From contig JAHDBR010000012.1 in assembly GCA_020630295.1 (NCBI GenBank), positions 1 through 58,607 of the forward strand: a stretch of 58,607 nucleotides of DNA, given 5' to 3'. The position numbers and the translations under genes were made by a program. How positions within the stretch are numbered: the stretch's first letter is position 1; each line of letters starts with the position of its first letter. Below the pieces are notes generated by a model. The model made no database searches, was not told where the DNA came from, and saw only the letters and a program-made list of their open reading frames with translations. Below, piece after piece: positions 25,569-34,577 of this stretch. Origin of the DNA: Sphingomonadaceae bacterium (GTDB lineage Bacteria > Pseudomonadota > Alphaproteobacteria > Sphingomonadales > Sphingomonadaceae).

Positions 25569-26324
25569 CTATCCGCGAAAATCCGGTTTTCGTTTTTGCG
25601 TAAATGCGGTCGTTCCCTCAATGAAATCTTCACCTGAGAAAGCGTTCGCGAAGGCAGATTTGGTCGCGGCATTTTCGGAAATCTGTCCGTCCAGCCAGCT
25701 GCGCATCATCTGCTTCATAGAAATGTTGGAACTGCCCGAAACCGCCTCGATCGACGATCTTAACTCGTCCGGCGAATTGCTAATCAATTCGGCAAGACCG
25801 ATCCGTGCCGCCTCGTGGTGATCGATAATGTCACCTGTAAATAGCAGGCGCTTGGCCTGTCCGGGGCCGACCAGATCGGCCAGCAGTTTTATGTCGTGAA
25901 ACGGATAGACAAGGCCCAGTTTTGCAGGCGTAATACCAAATCGTGCGCGCTCTGACGCGACGCGAATGTCGCAGGCTAAGGCGATGGCGCATCCGCCGCC
26001 AATACAGTCTCCGTCCACAAATGCCGCAGTTGGAATTGGAAACCGCGCCAAGCGGTGCTGAGCATCCGAAATAGCGGCCTGATTCTCCGCCTTCCAGCCG
26101 GCATCATCGCGGTGTTCGAGGAGTTCGTGAATATCCGCGCCTGCACTAAACAGGCCGGGCTTGGCCGATTGAATGATCACCAGACGGATGCCGTCCTGCC
26201 CCTCAATTTCATCAAGGGCTTCAGGAATGGCGCGCCACATGTCTAATGTGATCGAATTGCGGCGCTGCGGACGATCAATGTGCAAATAGGCCGTTCGCCC
26301 AGCGTTTTGCCAATGAATGCTCAT
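25569..26324 (-). CDS. enoyl-CoA hydratase/isomerase (crotonase) family protein lacking both usual catalytic Glu
   Basis: A 251-residue crotonase fold protein: FSAGADIHEL (oxyanion hole), FVDGDCIGGGCAIALACDIR and FGITPAKLGLVYPF. In enoyl-CoA hydratases Glu follows GGGC; here it is Ala113. The second Glu (QPE in the rat enzyme) aligns to Pro/Ala around 133-134. Hydration is therefore unlikely, and an isomerase, decarboxylase or other crotonase reaction is more probable. The ATG at 26324 gives an ATGA overlap with the kinase-like gene; a GTG at 26333 is possible. It sits between that gene and the SDR in one operon. Confidence 0.88.
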   Translation of the reverse strand: MSIHWQNAGRTAYLHIDRPQRRNSITLDMWRAIPEALDEIEGQDGIRLVIIQSAKPGLFSAGADIHELLEHRDDAGWKAENQAAISDAQHRLARFPIPTAAFVDGDCIGGGCAIALACDIRVASERARFGITPAKLGLVYPFHDIKLLADLVGPGQAKRLLFTGDIIDHHEAARIGLAELISNSPDELRSSIEAVSGSSNISMKQMMRSWLDGQISENAATKSAFANAFSGEDFIEGTTAFTQKRKPDFRG

Positions 26325-27241
26325 GGCACACACTCATAGACCGCGCTGCAAACATCACTGAGCCGCGCGAAATCTTTGGGTCGGGTCAGCCGGTAAACCG
26401 GCGTAGCAGCCGCAATTTTCGCGCAATAAACCACTTGTTCTCCTAACAATCCCATCAGCTCCAGATATTCTTTGCGGTACATTGTTGCTTCGCAAAGCGC
26501 ACGCACCGCAGTCCCTCCGCGCAAACGCGTGACGGAAATCTCGTCCCCCCATTCAAGAACGAATATCGCTGCCAATGGGCGCGGCACTGTCAAAACTTCC
26601 GCAGCCTCAATCGGCAAATGGAATTTGCGGTCGCGAAAATGGTCACGCTCAAGTTCTACGGTCGGCAATCCAAAATGCTCAAGCGCGGTATCCCATAGCT
26701 TCAAACGCCCTGCCGATGGATAGATAGAGGTGACACCATCTTGCAGTTCGACGCGGCTCAGATCATCCGCGATTACACTGTTACCGCCGCGCAGGAATGC
26801 ACCTGCCATGGTTGATTTTCCCTGGCCCGCATCGCCGCAAAACAAGACGGCCTTACCTGCCACATCAACCGAACTTCCATGCAACATTGGCCAGCCGCGC
26901 TGGTAACCGAGAGCGCCCCATGCGCTGCCCAATGTAAACAGGCGCAATTCCGCCAGCCGCTGATGCCCATCGGGATAAACAAGGATGCGATCTCCAGCCT
27001 CGACAGACCAGCCCCCTACGTCACGAACAGAAAATTGCAGCTTTGCACCATCATAGATGCCATGTTTTTCAGGATGCACGATGTGATTGGGTTCGTCCTG
27101 CAAACCGATGCGCACATCGGCAGTGCCGGCATCATGCTCTGAAAAACAGCGCCATTCGGGAAGTTCAAATTCCGACGCAATAACAACGCCGGAATGGCGA
27201 TAGAAATGCTGCTGCGTTGCTACTGTCGCGTCGGTCGCCAT
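26321..27241 (-). CDS. HPr kinase-like P-loop protein
   Basis: A 306-residue protein whose second half looks like the kinase domain of HprK/P. HGSSVDV (121-127) is followed by GDAGQGKS (P-loop, 136-143) and ADDLS (158-162), which match the HGT, P-loop and VADD motifs of HprK. The N-terminal 110 residues are unlike HprK. Such HprK-like proteins occur as serine kinases of lasso-peptide and other modification systems, and as orphans. No PTS, precursor-peptide or cyclase gene is nearby. It is first in a leftward operon with the crotonase and SDR genes. Confidence 0.75.
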   Translation of the reverse strand: MATDATVATQQHFYRHSGVVIASEFELPEWRCFSEHDAGTADVRIGLQDEPNHIVHPEKHGIYDGAKLQFSVRDVGGWSVEAGDRILVYPDGHQRLAELRLFTLGSAWGALGYQRGWPMLHGSSVDVAGKAVLFCGDAGQGKSTMAGAFLRGGNSVIADDLSRVELQDGVTSIYPSAGRLKLWDTALEHFGLPTVELERDHFRDRKFHLPIEAAEVLTVPRPLAAIFVLEWGDEISVTRLRGGTAVRALCEATMYRKEYLELMGLLGEQVVYCAKIAAATPVYRLTRPKDFARLSDVCSAVYECVP

Positions 27242-27253
27242 ATAATAGCTTCT

Positions 27254-27273
27254 GGCCTAGTGCTGCACAGGCC
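27254..27273. promoter_or_regulatory. dyad in the kinase-like/purC divergent region
   Basis: GGCCTAGTGC and GCACAGGCC are near-perfect inverted halves around one T. It lies 12 bases beyond the start codon of the leftward kinase-like gene and 132 bases before purC, where an operator would be expected. There is no independent support. Confidence 0.3.
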
Positions 27274-27337
27274 GCAACCCGCTGGACAGACAGTGCGGCG
27301 CAGATTGCACTTTGCGCGGTTAGTCAGTAAAGGATTC

Positions 27338-27394
27338 GCACGCCCCGGCGATGCCGAAGTGCTAGACTTCGTCAGCCGGGGCGGTGCTATTTTT
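27338..27394 (+). promoter_or_regulatory. terminator-like hairpin in the purC leader
   Basis: The outer stem CGCCCCGGC (27341-27349) pairs with GCCGGGGCG (27375-27383) and extends with GCA/TGC across one bulged G. The inner stem CGAAGT (27355-27360) pairs with ACTTCG (27366-27371) around a GCTAG loop. TTTTT follows at 27390-27394, then the Shine-Dalgarno AAGGA at 27396-27400 and the purC ATG at 27406. No other rightward gene lies just upstream, so a terminator here could only act on the purC message. It could be an attenuator, a regulatory RNA switch or a stability element. Confidence 0.75.
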
Positions 27395-27405
27395 AAGGAA
27401 CGCGC

Positions 27406-28206
27406 ATGACCCGTCGCCGTCAGATTTACGAAGGTAAAGCCAAGATTCTCTATGAGGGTCCTGAACCGGGCACAATCATCCAGTATTTCAAGGATGACGC
27501 GACCGCGTTTAACGCCCAGAAAAAGGGTACGATCAACGGCAAGGGTGTGATCAATAATCGCATCAGCGAATATGTGTTTAGCCGTCTCAGCCATATCGGT
27601 ATTCCGACGCATTTTATCCGCCGCCTGAACATGCGCGAACAGCTGGTCCGCCAGGTGGAAATCGTTCCGATCGAAGTGATCGTACGAAATGTCGCAGCAG
27701 GCTCAATCTGCAAGCGCCTGGGGCTGGAAGAGGGCGAGCCTTTGCCGCACACTTTGCTCGAATATTGTTACAAGGATGATGCCTTGGGCGATCCATTGAT
27801 CGCAGAAGAGCACATCGCTTGTTTTAATTGGGCAAGTCAGGAAGAAATGCAGGATATTTCCAGCATGGCGATCCGCATCAATGATTTTCTCTGCGGGATG
27901 TTCGCCGCAATTGATATTCGTCTGATCGACTTCAAGCTGGAATTTGGCCGCCTGTTTGATGGCGATTTCAGCCGGATTGTACTTGCTGATGAAATCAGCC
28001 CGGACGGATGCCGCCTGTGGGATATGAACACCAACGAGAAGCTGGATAAGGACCGCTTCCGTCGCGATCTTGGCGGAGAGGAAGAGGCATATCAAGAAGT
28101 CGCCAAACGTCTCGGTATCCTGCAAAACGATGACAATGGCCCGGGCGAGGTCTTTGATCTGAACGCCCATCGCGGCAAAATGCGCGGCAGCAAGCCTAAG
28201 AAGTGA
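27406..28206 (+). CDS. purC: phosphoribosylaminoimidazole-succinocarboxamide synthase
   Basis: PurC joins aspartate to CAIR in purine synthesis, using ATP. The 266-residue protein has [16 protein letters not shown] at the N-terminus (phosphate loop), [20 protein letters not shown], and [33 protein letters not shown] and [14 protein letters not shown] follow, with the ATP/Mg and Asp-binding residues. AAGGA precedes the ATG by 5 bases. The leader holds a terminator-like hairpin. Its stop overlaps the M16 peptidase gene as GTGA, and purS and purQ follow beyond it. Confidence 0.97.
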   Translation: MTRRRQIYEGKAKILYEGPEPGTIIQYFKDDATAFNAQKKGTINGKGVINNRISEYVFSRLSHIGIPTHFIRRLNMREQLVRQVEIVPIEVIVRNVAAGSICKRLGLEEGEPLPHTLLEYCYKDDALGDPLIAEEHIACFNWASQEEMQDISSMAIRINDFLCGMFAAIDIRLIDFKLEFGRLFDGDFSRIVLADEISPDGCRLWDMNTNEKLDKDRFRRDLGGEEEAYQEVAKRLGILQNDDNGPGEVFDLNAHRGKMRGSKPKK

Positions 28207-31100
28207 TTATAACTCGCCTAGTTGCAAAGTGTTTTCGGGGCGCCATCTGCGCCGGGTTTTTCATTGCCGGAATGGCGCTTCCAATCGCTGGGCATAATAG
28301 TGCCTTAGCGCAAGATGGCGACGAGACAGCTGAACAGGTCGATCCGGTCTGGGCATTTGAAACCAGCGATATTCCGGTCGATCCCAAATATCATTTCGGA
28401 GTGCTCGATAATGGTATGCGCTATGTAATCCGGTCTAATGACCGGCCCGAAGGCACGGCTCTGGTCCGCCTTCACATCAGCTCCGGATCTTTGGCCGAGC
28501 AGGAAAACGAACGCGGCCTAGCGCATTTTCTGGAGCATATGGCGTTCAACGGTTCGCGCCGCGTCCCGGAAGGTGAAATGATCAAATTGCTGGAGCGCGA
28601 AGGGCTTGCTTTTGGCGCCGATACCAATGCCAGTACCGGCTTTGAGAGCACTTCTTACCGCCTCGATCTGCCCAGAAACGATCCCGCATTGTTAGACACA
28701 GCGCTCATGCTCATGCGTGAGACTGCCAGCGAGCTTTTGCTGGACCCGGAAGCCATCGACCGGGAACGCGGCATCATTCTGTCAGAGCGACGCGACAGGC
28801 GCAATTTTAGCCAGCGCGAGTTGGAGGACAGGTTTGCGTTTTTGACCCCCGGGGCTCGCTATACACAGCGGCTCCCCATCGGCATCCGCGAAGTTTTGGA
28901 AACTGCGACAGCAGACGATTTTCGCGCCTTCTACGAACGTGAATATGTGCCTGTAAATGCCGTCGTTCTGGTTGTGGGGGATTTTGATGTCGATACCGTC
29001 GAAGGTGCGATCAAGGCACATTTCGACAGCTGGCAGAAAGCCCCTGCCCCGCAAAAACCGGTTGTCGGGCCGGTTGATCTATCCCGCTCTGGCGAAACGC
29101 ATATTTACCTTGATCCTGCTCTGTCGGAACGGCTTCGCATTTCGCGGCACACGGGCCCTCGGAATTCTGATGACAGCGTGGCGAAACGTCAGCAAAATCT
29201 ACTGACTTCTATTGGATACGGGATCATCAACCGCCGGCTTCAGAGACTGGCGTTAGGTGAAAACGCTCCGTATCGTTCCGCAGGTTTCGGTACAGGCCGC
29301 ATCTTTGATATTGGCCGGACTACCAATATTGTTATCGATACCGCTGACGGGTTGTGGGAACCAGGAATGGATGCCGCCGTAACCACGCTGCGCACTGCCC
29401 TCGCCTTCGGCTTTTCGGAAAGCGAGGTGGCAGAACAGATTGCCAATATCCGTACATCACAGAACAATGCCGTTTCTGCGGCTGACACACGCGGCAACGC
29501 GTCGCTCATTAATGCCGCGACGAGCCTGATCACTCAGGAAATAGTCCCATCCACCGCGCAGTCTTCGCTCGAACGGTTTGAAAGCTTCGCCCCGTATGTG
29601 ACACCGGCGGCGGTATTGGCCGCCGTGCGGGACGACGCCGCGCGATTGATCAATCCGCTCATCAGATTTCAAGGACGTACTGCACCTAAGGGCGGCAAAT
29701 CTGCGTTGCGCAAAAAGTGGAACGAGTTGATTGCGCGGAAATTGACCAAGCCCGCAGAGAGCGCAGCAATAGAATTTGGATATACGGATTTCGGGCCGCC
29801 CGGCTCGGTCGTTAGCGACATGACCGATGCGCGTTTGAACATCCGTCAAATACGCTTCTCAAACGGCGTTATGCTCAATCTCAAGCAGACTGATCTGTCC
29901 AAAGACCGGGTCAGCTACCGGATGTCTGTTGACGGTGGCAGTCTGCTAAATACGCGGGACAATCCGCTCGCCACATCGATGGTGTCCGTGATCCCTGCCG
30001 GAGGTTTGGGCAAACATTCGCGTGATGAATTGCAGACAGCGCTGGCGGGCCGCAATGCGGATATGTCCATCTCCAGCGGTGGCGACGTGTTTGTCAGCAG
30101 CGGAACTACTACTAATCGCGACATCGAATTGCAGTTGCAATTGCTGGCTGCAACCCTGACCGATCCGGGCTACCGCAAGGAAGGTGAAACGCGATACCGC
30201 CGCAGTGTCACCAACTATTACAAGACGCTCGACTCCACGCCGGGTCGCGCGCTGTCGGCTGCGCTTGGCGGAATCGTATCGGATCAAGATCCGCGGTTCA
30301 CACTACAATCCGAAAAAGACACCAAAGCGCGCAGCTATGCTTTGTTGGATAAGGATATCGGTGACCGTCTACGTTCGGGGGCCATAGAGATAGGCATCGT
30401 TGGTGATTTCGATGCGGATGAGATTATCAAACGTGTGGCTTCCACACTTGGTGCGTTGCCTGCGCGGGAAAATGAATTCCTGCCCAGAACAAGCGAGCGA
30501 CAGCGCGGCTTTACCCGGGACCGCTCCCTGCGCACGCTCAACCACAAAGGTGAAGATGACCAAGCGCTCATCTACATGGTCTGGCCGACACGGGACGACA
30601 GCGATTTACGCGCGGCGCAAGAGCTGGAACTGCTTGAACGCATTGCCCGCTTGGCTTTGCAAGCAGAATTGCGCGAAAAGTTGGGCAAGACCTACTCCCC
30701 GTCTGCCAGCAGTTCTCTATCTTCGATTTATACCGGTTACGGAACCTTCTCGCTTACTGCGTCGATCGACGTTGCTGAAATTGATGCAACCCGCTCCGCG
30801 CTTTCGGATGCCATTGCGAAACTACGCGATGAACCTGTTGGTCCGGATACGCTAGAAAGAGCGCGCAAACCGCTGCTGGAGGCATATGACAACGCCCTGA
30901 AAAGCAATGGCAGCTGGCTGAGGCTCGTCGACCGGGCGCAGAGCCGGTCCGATGATATTGACCGGTTCTTGGCTGCGAAAGATGTTATAGCGAGCATAAC
31001 CGCACTGGACATCCAGCGCACGGCGCAAAAATATCTGCAGGATGACGATCTTCTCGAAGTACGGGTGGTGCCGGAAACCACGCAGGATGTTAGCGGATAA
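28203..31100 (+). CDS. M16 family zinc metalloprotease, exported
   Basis: A 965-residue two-domain M16 (insulinase/PqqL-like) protease. A signal peptide spans about residues 1-36 (hydrophobic [17 protein letters not shown], then SALAQ). The zinc motif HFLEH is at 108-112 with the third ligand Glu188, exactly 76 residues after His112, so the site is intact. The second half repeats the fold without the motif. It likely degrades peptides in the periplasm. It starts with GTG inside the purC stop (GTGA), so it is translated with a purine gene, an odd pairing. A short perfect inverted repeat (31124-31138) lies downstream. Confidence 0.9.
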   Translation: MIITRLVAKCFRGAICAGFFIAGMALPIAGHNSALAQDGDETAEQVDPVWAFETSDIPVDPKYHFGVLDNGMRYVIRSNDRPEGTALVRLHISSGSLAEQENERGLAHFLEHMAFNGSRRVPEGEMIKLLEREGLAFGADTNASTGFESTSYRLDLPRNDPALLDTALMLMRETASELLLDPEAIDRERGIILSERRDRRNFSQRELEDRFAFLTPGARYTQRLPIGIREVLETATADDFRAFYEREYVPVNAVVLVVGDFDVDTVEGAIKAHFDSWQKAPAPQKPVVGPVDLSRSGETHIYLDPALSERLRISRHTGPRNSDDSVAKRQQNLLTSIGYGIINRRLQRLALGENAPYRSAGFGTGRIFDIGRTTNIVIDTADGLWEPGMDAAVTTLRTALAFGFSESEVAEQIANIRTSQNNAVSAADTRGNASLINAATSLITQEIVPSTAQSSLERFESFAPYVTPAAVLAAVRDDAARLINPLIRFQGRTAPKGGKSALRKKWNELIARKLTKPAESAAIEFGYTDFGPPGSVVSDMTDARLNIRQIRFSNGVMLNLKQTDLSKDRVSYRMSVDGGSLLNTRDNPLATSMVSVIPAGGLGKHSRDELQTALAGRNADMSISSGGDVFVSSGTTTNRDIELQLQLLAATLTDPGYRKEGETRYRRSVTNYYKTLDSTPGRALSAALGGIVSDQDPRFTLQSEKDTKARSYALLDKDIGDRLRSGAIEIGIVGDFDADEIIKRVASTLGALPARENEFLPRTSERQRGFTRDRSLRTLNHKGEDDQALIYMVWPTRDDSDLRAAQELELLERIARLALQAELREKLGKTYSPSASSSLSSIYTGYGTFSLTASIDVAEIDATRSALSDAIAKLRDEPVGPDTLERARKPLLEAYDNALKSNGSWLRLVDRAQSRSDDIDRFLAAKDVIASITALDIQRTAQKYLQDDDLLEVRVVPETTQDVSG

Positions 31101-31123
31101 TTCGCCTGTATGGCTTGCCGTTC

Positions 31124-31138
31124 GCCGCGCAGCGCGGC
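31124..31138 (+). repeat. GC-rich inverted repeat between the M16 gene and purS
   Basis: GCCGC and GCGGC pair around GCAGC in a 15-base palindrome-like element. No T-run follows, so it is a poor terminator; it may stabilise one of the two mRNAs. Confidence 0.35.
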
Positions 31139-31186
31139 ATAGGCTGCGGCCAGTGTAACAGGCCAATTTCAACAGAGGCTCGCCCC

Positions 31187-31426
31187 ATGAAAGTTCACAT
31201 TCACGTATCGCTCAAGCCCGGCGTTCTCGACCCGCAAGGCCGTGCAATCCATCATGAGCTCGAAGCTCTTGGCTTTGATGGTGTGAATGATGTTCGCGCC
31301 GGCAAGCTAATCGAGCTGGACGTTGCCGATAACACTTCCGATGATGATCTGGATCAGATGTGCCGAAAATTGCTCGCTAATATGGTCATCGAAAACTACC
31401 GGATCGAGAAACTGGAAACAGCATAA
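31187..31426 (+). CDS. purS: phosphoribosylformylglycinamidine synthase subunit PurS
   Basis: A 79-residue PurS, the small bridging subunit of the three-part FGAM synthase (PurS-PurQ-PurL). [35 protein letters not shown] and ENYRIEKLE are the family pattern. I chose the ATG at 31187; the longer frame to 31115 has no support. It is followed directly by purQ with a one-base overlap (TAATG). purL is not in the window. Confidence 0.96.
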   Translation: MKVHIHVSLKPGVLDPQGRAIHHELEALGFDGVNDVRAGKLIELDVADNTSDDDLDQMCRKLLANMVIENYRIEKLETA

Positions 31427-32103
31427 TGGCGTTCCGTTCGGCAGTCATCACCTTCCCCGGTTCCAACTGCGACCGCGACATGGCCGTAGCGCTGGAAAAA
31501 GTCTCCGGCAGCGCACCGCAACGCGTTTGGCACGGCGATGCTTCATTGCCTGACGGGTTGGATTTCATCGCCTTGCCCGGTGGATTCTCCTACGGAGATT
31601 ATCTTCGCTCTGGTGCAATGGCCGCGCGCAGTCCGATCATGAAGTCAGTAATAGCCGCCGCAGAAAAAGGCGTCCCTGTACTGGGCGTCTGCAACGGCTT
31701 TCAGGTTCTCACCGAAAGCGGGCTTCTGCCAGGCGCATTGATGCGCAATGCCAGCCAGAACTTCATTTGCCGCGACGTGCCGCTGAAAGTCGAAAATACG
31801 CAGTCCCTATTCACCGCAGGCTATGATGCCGATGAAGTGATCACCATCCCGGTGGCCCATCATGACGGGAACTTTTTCGCGGATGATGCCACGCTGGACC
31901 GGATTGAAGGCGAAGGCCGTGTCGCGTTTCGCTATCTGGAAAGCTGCAATGGATCGCAGCGCGACATTGCGGGAATTCTTAATTCAGCCGGCAATGTCTT
32001 GGGTATGATGCCTCATCCCGAGCGCGCGATTGAGGAAGAGCACGGCGGATCCGATGGCCGCGCATTGTTTGAAAACGCGATCAACGGACTTGTGCGGGCT
32101 TAA
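31426..32103 (+). CDS. purQ: phosphoribosylformylglycinamidine synthase subunit PurQ
   Basis: A 225-residue class I glutamine amidotransferase that supplies ammonia to Pur[11 protein letters not shown] at the N-terminus, [13 protein letters not shown] and [17 protein letters not shown] (nucleophile Cys) are present. VAHHDGNFF and GMMPHPERA with the catalytic His and Glu complete the triad. It shares one base with purS. The end runs 26 bases before the end of the leftward GGDEF/EAL gene. No terminator is seen in that gap. Confidence 0.96.
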   Translation: MAFRSAVITFPGSNCDRDMAVALEKVSGSAPQRVWHGDASLPDGLDFIALPGGFSYGDYLRSGAMAARSPIMKSVIAAAEKGVPVLGVCNGFQVLTESGLLPGALMRNASQNFICRDVPLKVENTQSLFTAGYDADEVITIPVAHHDGNFFADDATLDRIEGEGRVAFRYLESCNGSQRDIAGILNSAGNVLGMMPHPERAIEEEHGGSDGRALFENAINGLVRA

Positions 32104-32129
32104 TCCCCTTATCACCGTAGACAGGCGTA

Positions 32130-34481
32130 TCAGGCGGTTAGACGGCCTTGGTCATCGAATATGGCACGCGCCTCTATTGCAGGCATTGGACGGCCGAAAT
32201 AGTATCCTTGAATCTTGGTACAACCAAGCGCGCGGATCATCGCCGCTTCTTCAGCGTCCTCCACCCCTTCTGCCGTGGTTGTCATTTCCAAGCTGTCTGC
32301 CATGGCGACAACAGCGCGGATGATTGCGAGGCTTTCGGCACTTTTCTGCGCCGCACCTTGCACAAAGCTGCGATCAATTTTGATGGTCGAGAAACTCAGC
32401 TTTCTGAGATAGCCGAGAGAGGAATATCCGGTCCCGAAATCATCCAGTGCCACCGTGCAACCGAGCGCAATGATCTGTTCCAGAGCCGCACGCGCGACAT
32501 TCGCATCGCGCAGGAAAATGCTTTCTGTGACTTCAATTTCCAACCGGTTCGCGTTCAGTCCGGAATTGGCAAGTGCACGAACCACAGTAGATGCGAAATC
32601 AGGCTCGATCAGTTGCTCGCCTGAAACATTCACTGCCACTCTTATATGATTTGGCCACCGCGCCGCTTCACGGCACGCCTCTTCCAGCACCCACGTACCG
32701 ATCGGTATAATTAGCCGCGTATCTTCTGCCAGCGGGATAAACTTGTCTGGCCCGACGAAACCATGCTCGGCACTGTTCCAACGAAGTAGTGCTTCGAAGC
32801 TGACAACATGCTCCTCATTGGCGTCCACAACTGGCTGGTAGTTGAGCGAGAACTCGTTCCGTTCAAGCGCACGGCGCAGAGAAAATTCAAGTTTCCGGCG
32901 CTCCTCTGCAGACGCGTGCAGTGATGGTTCATACGGGCAATGCTCGCCGCCGCCCTCATCTTTCGCCCGGTAAAGTGCAAGGTCGGCATTGCGCATCATT
33001 TCTTCGACCGTTTTGCCGTCGCGCGGCCCCACCGCAGAGCCAACGCTGGCACCCACATACAAAGTGTGGTGATCGACATTATAGGGCTGTGACAGCTTCG
33101 CGATAATCTTGCGCGCCAGTGCTTCGACAGACCCGCGCTCTGACGCATCACGAATAACAATAGCGAATTCGTCGCCGCCCAGACGCCCGCACATCGTGTT
33201 GTCGTCCATCAATTCCTTGAGGCGCTTGGAAACGCGCGCAAGCAACTGGTCGCCGACCAAGTGCCCCAGCGAATCGTTGACCGACTTAAACCGGTCCAGA
33301 TCAAGCATCAGAAACGCGCAGCGTGTGTTCCACTGCTCGGCAAAGCGGATTGCATCACGCAGCGCTTCGTTCAGCATCAGGCGGTTGGGCAGTCCTGTAA
33401 GCGTATCATAGCGCGCGAGATATGCGATTTTCTCGCTCGACTCACGTTGCTCCGTCACGTCGGAACCGACACCCCGGAAACCGATATAGGAGCCTTGATC
33501 GTCCAGAATGGGTGTACCGGAAAGTTCCCACCAGCGATGTTCGCCATTGATGATCACTTTAACAATCAGGTTCGAGAAATTCTCGCGGCGCTTTAGCCGT
33601 TCGGCCAGATCGTGCAGGCTGGGCGCAAATTGGCCCGTCTGCCAGGAATCCCCGGCGATTAACTGCAGGAACGGCGTGCCTTCAATCTCGGCAGGCTCTT
33701 TACCCAAAGCGAATGAGAAACGCGGCGAAACAGAGCGCACTCTGCGTCCTGTATCTACTTGCCATAACCAGTCTGCCTGATTTTCCTCAAACTCCCGCAG
33801 AAGCAAAGACACCACTTCGCTTTTTTCGGCGATACCCGCCTCTGCGATGCGCGATTTCAGATATGTCCGCGCGCTGCCGATGGTTCCGATCACCATTACT
33901 GCTGCAAAGAACAGGATAATTGCCGCGACCTCGAACTCACCAACTAACAAAGCTGTTACGCAGGCAGCGGAAGCTGTCATGACGGTAAAGATGATTGTTC
34001 CGAGCGGAGCGGCAGAGATAATCAGCGCCGACCCGACGCATAAGGTCGACACAACTGTCCAGATAGCCAGCATTTCAGTGGCTGTGCCGCGCAGCGTAAA
34101 GAAGCCGATCGGCACGCACCAAACCAGGCTGACAAGAGCTACTGCGATCCAGTGTTTGCGAAATTCCGCATTGGTGAGCCGGCGCGTATCCGCATCAGCC
34201 AAGCTCTTATCGCAGGCAATCGAATAGTATAGGACACCGGCCAAAGCGAGCACCCAGCTACCCAGTGCGATTGGAGCTACAAGCCCGAAAAAGATTGTCA
34301 GGCCGAGCAAAACACCAACGGTATGTGCGGCGATTTTGAGCGGAATCCCCTTGGCAAGACGGGCATATTGAAGCCCGCGCATACGCGCCCAGTCATCCTG
34401 TCCGGGATTGGTAAGACCAAGCACGGCAAGGGCTGGAAGTCGCGCCGGAAGCGCGGGAAGTTCAGATTGGTTCTCGCTCAC
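32130..34481 (-). CDS. membrane GGDEF-EAL protein with PAS domain
   Basis: A 783-residue bifunctional cyclic-di-GMP protein. Five or six membrane helices span about residues 48-205, a PAS domain with a PAC-like end (WWELSGTPILDDQG) about 225-350, GGDEF about 355-520 and EAL about 530-775. The cyclase motif GGDEF near 435 is intact. So are the phosphodiesterase signatures: EALLRW near 563, TES, DDFGTGYSSL, and a late TAEGVED. Either activity is possible. The membrane part resembles a MASE-type sensor. It is transcribed leftward, upstream of no obvious partner, and lies between purQ and glmS. Confidence 0.92.
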   Translation of the reverse strand: MSENQSELPALPARLPALAVLGLTNPGQDDWARMRGLQYARLAKGIPLKIAAHTVGVLLGLTIFFGLVAPIALGSWVLALAGVLYYSIACDKSLADADTRRLTNAEFRKHWIAVALVSLVWCVPIGFFTLRGTATEMLAIWTVVSTLCVGSALIISAAPLGTIIFTVMTASAACVTALLVGEFEVAAIILFFAAVMVIGTIGSARTYLKSRIAEAGIAEKSEVVSLLLREFEENQADWLWQVDTGRRVRSVSPRFSFALGKEPAEIEGTPFLQLIAGDSWQTGQFAPSLHDLAERLKRRENFSNLIVKVIINGEHRWWELSGTPILDDQGSYIGFRGVGSDVTEQRESSEKIAYLARYDTLTGLPNRLMLNEALRDAIRFAEQWNTRCAFLMLDLDRFKSVNDSLGHLVGDQLLARVSKRLKELMDDNTMCGRLGGDEFAIVIRDASERGSVEALARKIIAKLSQPYNVDHHTLYVGASVGSAVGPRDGKTVEEMMRNADLALYRAKDEGGGEHCPYEPSLHASAEERRKLEFSLRRALERNEFSLNYQPVVDANEEHVVSFEALLRWNSAEHGFVGPDKFIPLAEDTRLIIPIGTWVLEEACREAARWPNHIRVAVNVSGEQLIEPDFASTVVRALANSGLNANRLEIEVTESIFLRDANVARAALEQIIALGCTVALDDFGTGYSSLGYLRKLSFSTIKIDRSFVQGAAQKSAESLAIIRAVVAMADSLEMTTTAEGVEDAEEAAMIRALGCTKIQGYYFGRPMPAIEARAIFDDQGRLTA

Positions 34482-34528
34482 AGATTGGCAGGTAACCGAG
34501 AAAGGTTAGCGGGCCGTAAAATATTGTG

Positions 34529-34553
34529 AAAAAACCGTCAGGGCAACGCCTGC
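34529..34553 (-). terminator. weak possible terminator of glmS
   Basis: Read on the minus strand, CAGG...CCTG with a six-base loop is followed by ACGG and six T. The stem has only four pairs, so this is weak. It lies about 25 bases after the glmS stop. Confidence 0.3.
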
Positions 34554-34577
34554 AAATTCAGCAGCAGCTTAAGGTTA

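Noticed and set aside
26321-27241. Lasso peptide cluster based on the HprK-like gene
   Set aside because: No precursor peptide, B1/B2 protease or asparagine-synthetase-like cyclase is present on either side.
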